From: Pseudomonas sp. GL-B-19
GTDB taxonomy: Bacteria > Pseudomonadota > Gammaproteobacteria > Pseudomonadales > Pseudomonadaceae
NCBI RefSeq assembly: GCF_019956415.1
Contig: NZ_JAHBDK010000097.1
Coordinates: 62,001-126,000 of the forward strand
Direction of reading: 5' to 3'
Length of the DNA: 64,000 nt
Of this stretch, positions 1-7,702 are shown piece by piece (positions within the stretch are counted from its first letter, which is position 1; each line of letters begins with the position of its first letter). A program made the translations under genes and the position numbers. The notes beneath the pieces were generated by a model, which had not been told where the DNA came from, searched no databases, and saw only the letters and a program-made list of their open reading frames with translations.

Positions 1-336
1 AGTTCGCTGGCCGAGTGTTATGCGCGGCTGGAGGCGATGCGCCTGATCAATATGCGCATCGCCGCCGACCTTGAGCGCGAACGCATGGACGTGGCGCTGA
101 GTTCGACCACCAAGGTTTTCGGCTCGGAGTCGGCCATCGAGATCCTGCGCAAGCTGGCGGCGATCCTCGGCGCCAATGGCTCAATGCGCAGTGGCTCGGT
201 GGCGACCCTGCTGCAGGGCGAACTGGAATTCGAATTGCGCAGTTCACCGACTCTGACCTTTGGCGGTGGCACCAATGAAATCCAGCGTGAGCTGATCGCC
301 CAGTTTGGCCTCGGCATGCCGCGCACCCAACGCTAA
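1..336 (+). CDS. Acyl-CoA dehydrogenase, C-terminal fragment (cut by window edge)
   Basis: The reading frame is open from base 1 and ends at TAA 334-336, so about 111 C-terminal residues are visible. The end carries the acyl-CoA dehydrogenase signature GGTNEIQRELIA, followed by a typical GLGMPR tail. The enzyme would introduce an alpha,beta double bond in an acyl-CoA thioester with FAD. It lies 65 bp before two further acyl-CoA dehydrogenase genes on the same strand, so it is probably in their operon and may act on a steroid side chain. Substrate and partner subunit cannot be judged from the fragment. Confidence 0.85.
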   Translation, partial: SSLAECYARLEAMRLINMRIAADLERERMDVALSSTTKVFGSESAIEILRKLAAILGANGSMRSGSVATLLQGELEFELRSSPTLTFGGGTNEIQRELIAQFGLGMPRTQR

Positions 337-366
337 CGCTGGTCCATCAAAAACAAAAACCGTACT

Positions 367-384
367 CGCCCCGGATCCGGGGCG
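367..384. repeat. Perfect 18-bp GC-rich palindrome
   Basis: The 18 bases at this position equal their own reverse complement (core CCCCGGATCCGGGG). It sits between two acyl-CoA dehydrogenase genes and just before the ribosome binding site of the second (AAGGGGAC about 391-397). No T-run follows, so it is not an intrinsic terminator; a stem that limits transcript decay or tunes translation is possible. Confidence 0.5.
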
Positions 385-401
385 GGTCGAAGGGGACTTT
401 C

Positions 402-1607
402 ATGAGCACTATTGAACAATTCAGGCACGACACCCGTGCCTGGCTGGAGGCTAACTGCCCGCTGTCGATGCGCACCGGCATGGCTGAAGGCGACGTGGTG
501 TGGGGCAGTCAGAACCCGCAGTTTCCCTGTGAAGACGCGCGCCTGTGGTTCGAACGCATGCGCGACAAACGCTGGTTCTGTCCCGAGTGGCCCGAGGAAT
601 ACGGCGGAGTGGGCCTGAGCGAAGAACAACTGGCGGTGCTGGAAAGCGAGATGCGCCGCATCAAGTGCCGGCCGCCGCAGATCAACCTCGGTATCTGGAT
701 GCTCGGGCCGGTGCTGCTGGCCTTCGGCAGTGAGCAACAGAAACGCGACCTGCTGCCGCCGATTGCCCGCGGTGAAGTGCGCTGGTGCCAGGGCTTCTCC
801 GAACCGAACGCCGGTTCCGACCTGGCCAGCCTGAAAATGGCCGCCCGCGATGCCGGTGACCACTTCGTCGTGGACGGCAGCAAGATCTGGACTTCCTACG
901 GCGACAAATCCGACTGGATGTATGCCCTGGTACGCACCGACTTCAGCGCACCGAAACACGAAGGCATCAGCCTGATCGTGCTGGACATGCGCAGCCCCGG
1001 CGTCAAGCCGCAGCCGATCGATTTGATCAGCGGCAAGTCGGCATTTTGCCAAGTGTTCTTCGACGCCGTGAAAGTCCCCAAGAGCCAGTTGATCGGGCCG
1101 TTGAACGGTGGCTGGAACCTGGCCAAGTATCTGTTGCAGCACGAACGCAAGGCGATGTCGAAATTCGGTGAGTTCAGCCTGCCGTCGCACTTCGACCTGC
1201 TGGCCCTGATGCGCGAGTACCTGCCGGCGCCACAGACTCAGAGCGAGCACGCTCTGCAGGCGCGGGCCACGGCCTGCGCGATGAACGAGCATGTCTACAA
1301 CCTGACTGTGCAGCGCATGGGTGAAGAGGCGCGGGCCGGCGATGACATCGGCGGCCTGATGTCGATCATGAAGCTGGTGCACACAGAACAGGAACGCGAC
1401 AAGTTTGAAGTGCTACTCGATGCCATGGCCGGGCATGCCTTCGGTTGGGACAGTCCGGCGTTCAGCGAGCAGCAACAGGCGGTGACCCGTTCCTGGTTGA
1501 ACAGCTATGCGCTGACCATTTCCGGCGGGTCCTCGGAGGTCCAGTTGAACGTCATCGCCAAGCGCGTGCTGGGCTTGCCCGACGCTAAAAAAGGAGTCAC
1601 CCCATGA
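402..1607 (+). CDS. Acyl-CoA dehydrogenase, probable steroid side-chain enzyme (subunit 1)
   Basis: A 401-residue protein of normal acyl-CoA dehydrogenase length. It has the FAD/substrate motif WCQGFSEPNAGSD at about residues 128-140 and a C-terminal GGSSEVQLNVIAKRVLGLP segment. The stop overlaps the start of the next dehydrogenase by 4 bp (ATGA, 1604-1607), which suggests translational coupling and a complex of the two. In actinobacterial cholesterol degradation such adjacent pairs (FadE26/27, FadE28/29) form alpha2-beta2 heterotetramers that dehydrogenate steroid side-chain CoA esters. The assignment to a side-chain step is inferred from this pairing and from the ligase gene downstream. RBS AAGGGGAC precedes the ATG. 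Confidence 0.88.
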   Translation: MSTIEQFRHDTRAWLEANCPLSMRTGMAEGDVVWGSQNPQFPCEDARLWFERMRDKRWFCPEWPEEYGGVGLSEEQLAVLESEMRRIKCRPPQINLGIWMLGPVLLAFGSEQQKRDLLPPIARGEVRWCQGFSEPNAGSDLASLKMAARDAGDHFVVDGSKIWTSYGDKSDWMYALVRTDFSAPKHEGISLIVLDMRSPGVKPQPIDLISGKSAFCQVFFDAVKVPKSQLIGPLNGGWNLAKYLLQHERKAMSKFGEFSLPSHFDLLALMREYLPAPQTQSEHALQARATACAMNEHVYNLTVQRMGEEARAGDDIGGLMSIMKLVHTEQERDKFEVLLDAMAGHAFGWDSPAFSEQQQAVTRSWLNSYALTISGGSSEVQLNVIAKRVLGLPDAKKGVTP

Positions 1608-2746
1608 GCCTGCGTTATAGCGATGAACAGCGTTTGCTGGCCGACAGCGCCCGGGACTTTCTCGCGGCCCGCAGTCCGGCCAGTGCCCAGCGTCGACTGC
1701 GCGATGACGCGGTTGAAGCGGGTTTCGATGCGCAGTTGTGGCAGGGAGCGGTCGATCTGGGCTGGAGTGCGATTCCGTTTCCGGAAGACTTCGGTGGCCT
1801 GGATTTCGGTTGCAAGGGCCTTGGGCCGATCTTCGAATCCATAGGCCGCAACCTGTCCGCCACGCCGCTGTTGTCCAGCGTTGTACTTGGCGGTTCGCTG
1901 GTGCTTCTGGCAGGCAACTCCGCGCAACAGACGCGCTGGTTGCAAGCCGTGATCAGTGGTGAACAGCGCCTGGCCCTGGCCGTGGACGAACAGTCGCGCC
2001 ACGACCCGAGCCGGATTGCCCTGGCAGCGAAAGTCGAAGGGCAGGGCTATCGCTTGCACGGCGACAAGTTCTGGGTGGTCGACGGGCTGGGTGCCGACGC
2101 CTATGTGGTGGCGGCGCGCACCTCCGGGAAGCCGGGCGACACGCACGGCATCAGCCTGTTCCTGGTGCCGGCCGATACACCGGGTTTGACCGTCAGCGCC
2201 TTGTCGTTGATCGACTCGCGCAACAGCGCACGCCTACAACTGGATCAGGTGCAATTGGGAAGCGAAGCGCTGCTGGGCACCCAGGGCGAGGGCTGGGCCG
2301 CGCTGGAAACCGCGCTGGACCGTGGCCGAACCTGCCTCGCGTCGGAGCTGTTGGGGATGGCCGAGCAACTGTTCGAAACCACCCTGGAGTACCTCAAGAC
2401 CCGCGTGCAGTTCGACACACCCATTGGCACTTTCCAGGTCCTGCAACATCGCTGCGCTCAAATGTACGTCGACCTCGCGCTCAGCCGCAGCGCTCTGATG
2501 GCCGCGCTGGCGACGCTGGATGACGCCAGTCCCGATGCTCCGGCACGCGCTCGTCTGGTCAGCCTGGCGAAATGGAAGACCGGCGACACGGCGATCAAGG
2601 TGGCCAACGAAGCCGTGCAAATGCACGGCGGCATTGGCGTCACCGACGAGCTGGATGTCGGCCTGTACCTCAAGCGCGTTCGCGTCGCCCAGAGCTGCCT
2701 GGGCGATCGGGATTTCCATTGCGAACGCTATTCGGCCCACGCGTAA
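1604..2746 (+). CDS. Acyl-CoA dehydrogenase, probable steroid side-chain enzyme (subunit 2)
   Basis: A 380-residue acyl-CoA dehydrogenase-fold protein, shorter and divergent in the middle domain where the usual SEPxAGSD motif is not recognisable. The C-terminal half has the conserved QFDTPIGTFQVLQHRCAQM and QMHGGIGVTDE segments. This asymmetry, one canonical and one divergent subunit coded back to back with an ATGA overlap, is typical of heterotetrameric steroid dehydrogenases of the FadE28/29 (ChsE1/E2) kind. Inferred role: first step of a side-chain beta-oxidation cycle. A REP-rich gap follows before the CoA ligase gene. Confidence 0.85.
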   Translation: MSLRYSDEQRLLADSARDFLAARSPASAQRRLRDDAVEAGFDAQLWQGAVDLGWSAIPFPEDFGGLDFGCKGLGPIFESIGRNLSATPLLSSVVLGGSLVLLAGNSAQQTRWLQAVISGEQRLALAVDEQSRHDPSRIALAAKVEGQGYRLHGDKFWVVDGLGADAYVVAARTSGKPGDTHGISLFLVPADTPGLTVSALSLIDSRNSARLQLDQVQLGSEALLGTQGEGWAALETALDRGRTCLASELLGMAEQLFETTLEYLKTRVQFDTPIGTFQVLQHRCAQMYVDLALSRSALMAALATLDDASPDAPARARLVSLAKWKTGDTAIKVANEAVQMHGGIGVTDELDVGLYLKRVRVAQSCLGDRDFHCERYSAHA

Positions 2747-2750
2747 AACC

Positions 2751-2960
2751 CTGTGGGAGCGAGCCTGCTCGCGAAGGCGGAGTGTCAGGCAACGAGGATG
2801 CTAAATGTGCCGGCCTCTTCGCGAGCAGGCTCGCTCCCACATGGAATCGGTCGGGTACCCGCCACTTGAGTACAACACCACCCCCCTGTGGGAGCGAGCC
2901 TGCTCGCGAAGGCGGAGTGTCAGGCCATGAAGATATTGAATGCGCTGGCCGCTCCCACAG
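2751..2960. repeat. REP cluster (GGGAGCGAGCCTGCTCGC family), three copies plus a partial copy
   Basis: Forward copies start at about 2751 and 2886, an inverted copy covers about 2818-2840, and a truncated CGCTCCCACAG lies at 2950-2960. The first forward and inverted copies can pair into a REPIN-like hairpin. The element fills the gap between the acyl-CoA dehydrogenase pair and the CoA ligase; such palindromes in Pseudomonas are extragenic and often sit between operon genes. Confidence 0.85.
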
Positions 2961-2989
2961 GCCTTTCGCCCGTTCTGGAGAAAACAAAA

Positions 2990-4672
2990 ATGAGCATTGA
3001 ACGCTGGCAAACCGCGTGGCGCGAACTGATCGCCCCCGGTGCGCCGTTTGAGGTGGTGACGCCCGATGATGGCGCTCCACGCTACTTCCGTCACGCCGCG
3101 GAAAACCTGCTGCAAGTGATCGACTCAGGTCGCGTCCACGGCGACCGCGAGTTTCTGATCTGGCAGTCGCAACGCCTGACTTTCAACCAATTCTTCGATC
3201 AGGTCGACCGCCTGGCCGGGCAGATGGTTGCCCGTTTCGGCTTGCAACCGGGCGAGCGGGTGGCGATTGCCATGCGCAACCAGCCAGCGTGGCTTGTGGC
3301 CTTTGCCGCTATCCAGCGCTGCGGTGCAGTGTGTGTGCCGCTTAACAGTTGGGGCCTGCGCGATGAGTTGCAATACGCGTTGCAGGACAGCGGTTCGCGC
3401 TTGCTGCTGTGCGACGAAGCACGTCTCGAAACCCTGCGAGAAGATCTGGCCCGTGAGCATCGGGCGACCATTGTCGTCGGGGCCCAGGGCGAGTCTTTAC
3501 CCGAGCACTGCCTGCGTTTCGAGGACCTGATCAGCGTCCCTGCATTGCCCACACCAGCGCTGAAAATCGATCCCGACACGCCGGCACTGATTCTCTACAC
3601 CTCGGGTACCACCAGTCGTGCCAAAGGCGCGGTATCCAGTCACCGGGCAATTTGTCAGGCGCTGTTTGCCCTGGATTTCCAGGGCGCGTTTTGCGCCATG
3701 AGCTCGCCCGAACGCATCGGCGCCGTGATCAATAGCGGCTATCCGCCGACTACCCTGGCAGCGGTGCCGATGTTTCACGTCAGTGGCTTGCATGCGCAGT
3801 TCCTCTGCGCCTTGCGCGGGGGGCGGCGCTTGCTGCTGATGTACAAGTGGGATGTGGAGCAGGCGCTGGACTTGATCCGCGACGAGCGCTGCACCCAGTT
3901 CAACGGGGCGCCGGTGATGATGCAGCAACTGCTGGCCTCACCGCGCTTTGCCAGCGAACACACCGCGAGCCTGTTCGGCCTTGGCCTGGGGGGTGGAGCC
4001 GCATCTGCCGGGGTGCTCGACAACATGCTCAAGCTCAAGCCCGACGCCATCGGCGGCGCCGGCTACGGCCTGACCGAAAGCAACGGTATCGGCGCTGCCA
4101 TCGGTGGCGATCCGTTCATATACAAGCCGGCGACGGCGGGGTGGGCGTTGCCGATCGTCGATATTCGCATCGGTGACAGCCCTGACCAGCCGCAGCCGGC
4201 GGGCACGCGCGGGGTGATCTGGCTGCGTTCGCCGACGCTGATGAGCGCTTACTGGAATTTGCCAGAAGCCACTGCGCAAAGTCTGCGCGACGGTTGGCTC
4301 GACACCGGCGATATCGGCTACCTCGACGATGAGGGGTTCCTGAATATCACTGGCCGGGTCAAGGAGTTGATCAACCGTGGTGGCGAAAAGATTTCCGCCG
4401 CTGAAATCGAGACGTGCGTCCTCGATATGCCCGGAGTCCTGGAAGCGGCTGCATTTGCCATCGCCGACCCTCTGCTGGGTGAGACGGTGGGGCTGGCCGT
4501 GCATGGCATGGCATCGACGCTGCCCCAGGAGGCTCAAATCTGCGCATTCATCGCCGAACGCCTGGCCGCCTACAAAGTGCCAGCGCAGGTCTATCGGGTA
4601 CTCGAACCCTTGCCACGCAATGCCACCGGCAAGGTACTCAAGGCACAACTGCAAGAAAAGTTGGGCGCATAA
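2990..4672 (+). CDS. Acyl-CoA synthetase (AMP-forming), probable steroid side-chain CoA ligase
   Basis: A 560-residue ANL-family ligase. The P-loop-like ATP motif LYTSGTTSRAKG lies near residue 200, GYGLTESNG near 358-366, and the hinge/C-terminal signature DGWLDTGDIGYLDDEG to INRGGEKIS near 430-465. I chose ATG 2990 because GGAG at 2977-2980 precedes it; the frame is open further upstream but runs through a REP element. The enzyme would adenylate a carboxylic acid and load it on CoA. Next to an acyl-CoA dehydrogenase pair it probably activates a steroid side-chain carboxylate (inference; compare the Std/FadD17/FadD19-type ligases). Confidence 0.87.
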   Translation: MSIERWQTAWRELIAPGAPFEVVTPDDGAPRYFRHAAENLLQVIDSGRVHGDREFLIWQSQRLTFNQFFDQVDRLAGQMVARFGLQPGERVAIAMRNQPAWLVAFAAIQRCGAVCVPLNSWGLRDELQYALQDSGSRLLLCDEARLETLREDLAREHRATIVVGAQGESLPEHCLRFEDLISVPALPTPALKIDPDTPALILYTSGTTSRAKGAVSSHRAICQALFALDFQGAFCAMSSPERIGAVINSGYPPTTLAAVPMFHVSGLHAQFLCALRGGRRLLLMYKWDVEQALDLIRDERCTQFNGAPVMMQQLLASPRFASEHTASLFGLGLGGGAASAGVLDNMLKLKPDAIGGAGYGLTESNGIGAAIGGDPFIYKPATAGWALPIVDIRIGDSPDQPQPAGTRGVIWLRSPTLMSAYWNLPEATAQSLRDGWLDTGDIGYLDDEGFLNITGRVKELINRGGEKISAAEIETCVLDMPGVLEAAAFAIADPLLGETVGLAVHGMASTLPQEAQICAFIAERLAAYKVPAQVYRVLEPLPRNATGKVLKAQLQEKLGA

Positions 4673-4680
4673 CGCTTCCT

Positions 4681-4698
4681 TAGTCTTTCCGGACGATG
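4681..4698 (+). promoter_or_regulatory. TAGTC-N5-GGACGATG element upstream of DUF1329 gene 1
   Basis: Full match to the island-wide consensus (TAGTC, spacer TTTCC, GGACGATG). It ends 66 bp before the start codon of the DUF1329 gene and so gives this gene its own promoter at the end of the preceding operon. Confidence 0.7.
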
Positions 4699-4764
4699 CA
4701 GGGGCCGGCAGAACACGAACAATGGGTCTAAATCACAAAGCCTTATCAGCGAAGGAGGCATTAC

Positions 4765-6147
4765 ATGAAAATAACAAGAACAGGTCTCATGCTCGCGGTC
4801 GCAGTCACAGCCAATAGCGGGCTGATGGGTTATGCGCACGCCGCGGTGTCACCTCAGGAAGCCGCCAAACTGGGCAAGGAGCTGACCTGTGTCGGCGCCG
4901 AGCAAGCCGGTAACGCCGAGGGCACCATTCCGCCGTACACCGGCAAGTACCTGGGCGAAGTGCCGGGCTGGAATCATGTTAAGTTTTCCGGCGACCAGCC
5001 GGTTGATCCCTATGCTGCGGAGAAGCCAATCCTGGTGATTACCGCGCAGAACATGAGCCAGTACGAGTCGCACCTGACCGAAGGGCAGAAGGCCCTGCTG
5101 AAGAAGTACCCGACCACCTACAAGATGAACATTTACCCAGGCCATCGGGATTTCCGCTACCCCGATTACGTCTGCCGTCGTGCGATGGACAACGCGCTGC
5201 ACGCGAAGCTGGTCAACGACGGTGCAGGTTTCGAAGGATTGGGCCAGGTGCCGTTCCCGATTCCAAAGAACGGCATGGAGCTGCTGTGGAACCATCAACT
5301 ACCGGCCCGTGCCTACACCGAGGAAAAAACCAGCGACCTGGCTTCGGTCCTGCCCAATGGCAGCATCGGCTGGGGGCGTGCCTATGCACGTAACCTGTCG
5401 CAGGCCAACTCGCCAACCGTCGAACCCACTACGGATGGCAAGGTTCAGGCCATGAGTAACAACATGACCCTCAAGCCGGCCCGCGACAACGGCACACTCA
5501 GTATTTCCCATGAACCCTACAACTTCGCCGTCGAGTCGCGTCAGGCCTGGTCCTACAGCCCGTCGACCCGACGTGTGCGGCAACTGCCGGGGTATGGTTA
5601 CGATCAGCCGATGATCGGCACCAACGGCACCATGACCGTTGACGAGGACCGCTTGTTCAACGGCTCGCCGGAGCGCTTCACCTGGAAACTCATCGGCAAG
5701 CGCGAGATCTACAGCCCGGCCAACGCCTTCAAGCCCAACGCCGGGACCGTCAAGCACGCCGACATGCTGACGCCCAACCATCCCAATCCCGATTTGATGC
5801 GTTATGAGTTGCGTCGCGTGTGGGTGCTGGAAGCCGACTTGAAGGAAGGCTATCGCCATGTCTACGGCAAGCGCGTGCTGTTTATCGACGAAGACACCTG
5901 GAACGCCGTCATGGCTGACAACTACGACGCCCGTGGGCAACTGTGGAAATACGCCATGGTCAACTATTACTACCACCCTGACATGAGCGGCTGGCAGGCC
6001 GGTTCGCAGTTCTTCATGGACTTGAACTCCGGCCAGTACACCGGCTACGGCATGACCAACGAGTCGAAGAAAGGTCCGATCCTCAACGAAGGAAAATTCA
6101 CTCCGGACCAATACACCGCGGATGCGGCGCGGGCTATCGGGCGCTAA
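4765..6147 (+). CDS. DUF1329 periplasmic/outer-membrane-associated protein 1
   Basis: A 460-residue protein with a signal peptide (MKITRTG start, hydrophobic stretch, cleavage probably after GYAHA at residue 26). The mature part contains DUF1329 hallmarks: PPYTGKYLG, HRDFRYPDYVCRR, YSPSTRRVRQLPGYGYD and YRHVYGKRVLFIDEDTW. DUF1329 is a poorly characterised LolA/LolB-like fold found next to DUF1302 beta-barrels and MMPL exporters in genomes of hydrophobic-compound degraders. Inferred role: passage of the steroid, or lipid adjustment, across the envelope. Start chosen by AAGGAGG 4752-4758. A strong intrinsic terminator follows. It is a paralogue of the protein at 55615-56991. Confidence 0.88.
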   Translation: MKITRTGLMLAVAVTANSGLMGYAHAAVSPQEAAKLGKELTCVGAEQAGNAEGTIPPYTGKYLGEVPGWNHVKFSGDQPVDPYAAEKPILVITAQNMSQYESHLTEGQKALLKKYPTTYKMNIYPGHRDFRYPDYVCRRAMDNALHAKLVNDGAGFEGLGQVPFPIPKNGMELLWNHQLPARAYTEEKTSDLASVLPNGSIGWGRAYARNLSQANSPTVEPTTDGKVQAMSNNMTLKPARDNGTLSISHEPYNFAVESRQAWSYSPSTRRVRQLPGYGYDQPMIGTNGTMTVDEDRLFNGSPERFTWKLIGKREIYSPANAFKPNAGTVKHADMLTPNHPNPDLMRYELRRVWVLEADLKEGYRHVYGKRVLFIDEDTWNAVMADNYDARGQLWKYAMVNYYYHPDMSGWQAGSQFFMDLNSGQYTGYGMTNESKKGPILNEGKFTPDQYTADAARAIGR

Positions 6148-6168
6148 GACCGAGGTCGTTGCATTAAC

Positions 6169-6203
6169 AAAAGCCCCATCGGTATCCGGTGGGGCTTTTT
6201 TTA
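6169..6203 (+). terminator. Rho-independent terminator after DUF1329 gene 1
   Basis: Stem AAGCCCCATC / GGTGGGGCTT followed by seven Ts, 25 bp after the stop codon. It closes the left-hand transcription unit. Confidence 0.9.
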
Positions 6204-6225
6204 TTCACGACCCCGTGAACCGGAC

Positions 6226-6453
6226 ACGGCGGTGTACCTGCTGCACCGCGTTATCGTTCTTCGCTTTGTAGGAGCCAGGCTTGCCGGCGAACCAGGCGCC
6301 GCGGTGTATCTGAAATACCGCGTCATCGTTCTTCGCCTGTAGGAGCGAGCGGGCGGCGATCCGACTTGCCCGCGAACCAGACGCTACGGTGCATCTGTCG
6401 CACCGCGTTATCGTTCTTCGCGGGCAAGTAGATCGCCGCCCGCTCGCTCCTAC
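6226..6453. repeat. REP/REPIN array, family B (TAGGAGC...GCCGGCGA type), left of RAYT
   Basis: About four copies in alternating orientation of a unit with the cores GGTGTACCTG, CACCGCGTTATCGTTCTTCG and GTAGGAGC. No gene is visible in the 413-bp gap between the DUF1329 gene and the transposase; repeats occupy most of it. The same units recur at 7042, 9152, 22623, 28418, 35546 and 41670. Confidence 0.85.
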
Positions 6454-6560
6454 GAAAGCAAACAGATCTCCACAGACACATCGGGAACAACATTTCACCG
6501 TCAATCCTCCTCCAGCGTTCTAGCCTGAACTGACAGCGCCATGATCAAGGAGGATCACCC

Positions 6561-7019
6561 ATGCCAAACATTCGTCATGCACATCGACTGCGTACCGGTC
6601 GCTATTCAGCGCCGGGACAGGTTTATCTGGTCACCACTGTTGTCCAGAACCGCGACCCCGTATTTACAGAGTTTGCACAGGGTCGTCTGGTGGTTGATGC
6701 GTTGAGGAAAGCTCAGGAAGAGGCGTTCGCCATATCGCTGGCTTGGGTTGTCATGCCGGATCATCTTCATTGGCTGATCGAACTTGGGGATTGCACGCTC
6801 TCCTACGTAATGGCGAGGACAAAATCACGCATTTCGCTCGCGTTGAATCGCTCGATCGGGCGCAATGGATCACTCTGGCAGCATGGTTTTCATGACCGAG
6901 CCATCCGCAGGGAAGAAGACCTGCAGGCGGTGGCCCGCTATATCGTGGCCAATCCGTTGCGGGCGGGGTTGGTGAGAAAAATTGGCGACAATCCGTTATG
7001 GGATGCGGTGTGGTTATGA
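6561..7019 (+). CDS. REP-associated tyrosine transposase (RAYT)
   Basis: A 152-residue Y1-family (IS200/IS605-like) HUH nuclease. The HUH motif is in VMPDHLHWL (His68, His70) and the catalytic Tyr127 is in ARYIVANPLRAGL. RBS AAGGAGG lies at about 6548. It is flanked on both sides by family B REP arrays, as is usual for RAYTs, which are thought to mobilise or maintain REPINs as single-copy domesticated transposases. It interrupts the catabolic island but is not part of the pathway. Confidence 0.93.
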   Translation: MPNIRHAHRLRTGRYSAPGQVYLVTTVVQNRDPVFTEFAQGRLVVDALRKAQEEAFAISLAWVVMPDHLHWLIELGDCTLSYVMARTKSRISLALNRSIGRNGSLWQHGFHDRAIRREEDLQAVARYIVANPLRAGLVRKIGDNPLWDAVWL

Positions 7020-7041
7020 ACCGATTGCAGCGAACACCGTC

Positions 7042-7202
7042 CTGTAGGAGCCAGGCTTGCCGGCGAATCAGGCGCTGCGGTGTATCTGTAATACCGCGTC
7101 ATCGTTCTTCGCGGGCAAGCCACGCTCCTACAGGCGAACCAGGCGCTGCGGTGTACCTGTTGCACCGCGTCATCGTTCTTCGCCGGCAAGCCTGGCTCCT
7201 AC
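7042..7202. repeat. REP/REPIN array, family B, right of RAYT
   Basis: Three alternating copies of the same unit as at 6226-6453, starting 23 bp after the RAYT stop. The far end (CCTGGCTCCTAC) overlaps the stop codon of the minus-strand SnoaL-like gene at 7199-7201, so the array has been inserted right up to, and into, that gene's end. Confidence 0.85.
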
Positions 7203-7633
7203 GCCAACAAATGCCACCTCAAGTCCCCGATCATGTCCAGGTGCGAGTAGTCACGAAAGCTGAATCGCCAGACCCCGTCGACACGCTCGAACTCATCAAC
7301 GTAGCGCCCGGCAGCGATGGGTTGCAGGGGCAGGGTGTCGGTGGCCTGAAGCACGGTGTAGCAGGAGCGCACCGTCGCCGTTCCCGCTGTTTCGTTGATG
7401 TCGATGATGGGGTTGCTGATGAGGTGTCGGGTACGGGGTGTACCGCAGGGGTAGATCTTGATTCGTTGCTGCCAGATCCCCAGCAGGGCAGCGTGATCAA
7501 GGAAGATCTCCTGGTTTTGTACCTTGATGCGGGCATGACGGAACAGCTCTGCGGCCTCGACCAATTGACCGCCGTCCAGGCATTCGGCGTAGCGGTAGAG
7601 CAGGTTGCAGATGTGTACGGCGTTGGTACTCAT
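7199..7633 (-). CDS. SnoaL-like (NTF2-fold) protein 1
   Basis: A 144-residue SnoaL_4-type protein (MSTNAVHICNLLYRYAECLD start, RYVDEFERVDGVWRFSFRDY near the end). This cone-shaped NTF2-like fold includes ketosteroid isomerase, BaiE-type bile acid 7-alpha-dehydratases and Hsh2 steroid dehydratases, so a steroid isomerase or dehydratase role is plausible. Start ATG 7633 is set by GAGG six bases upstream; the frame extends further but without an RBS. It is the second gene of an operon with an MFS transporter, separated from it by an intrinsic terminator. The exact reaction cannot be read from the sequence. Confidence 0.75.
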   Translation of the reverse strand: MSTNAVHICNLLYRYAECLDGGQLVEAAELFRHARIKVQNQEIFLDHAALLGIWQQRIKIYPCGTPRTRHLISNPIIDINETAGTATVRSCYTVLQATDTLPLQPIAAGRYVDEFERVDGVWRFSFRDYSHLDMIGDLRWHLLA

Positions 7634-7645
7634 GGTGATCCTCAT

Positions 7646-7681
7646 TAAAAAGCCGCTGGAACCTGACAAGGTTGCAGCGGC
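7646..7681 (-). terminator. Intrinsic terminator inside the MFS-SnoaL operon
   Basis: On the minus strand, GCCGCTG pairs with CAGCGGC, with a second inner stem AACCT/AGGTT, and the hairpin is followed by TTTTTAAT. It stands between the stop of the MFS gene (7703) and the start of the SnoaL-like gene (7633), so it probably limits read-through to the second gene. Confidence 0.75.
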
Positions 7682-7702
7682 GCGGTGTTGCGGGAAAGCA
7701 GG

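Noticed and set aside
333..1382. Long minus-strand open frame (349 codons) opposite the first complete acyl-CoA dehydrogenase gene
   Set aside because: It mirrors the codon pattern of the plus-strand gene, has no family motifs and no RBS; a shadow typical of GC-rich genes.
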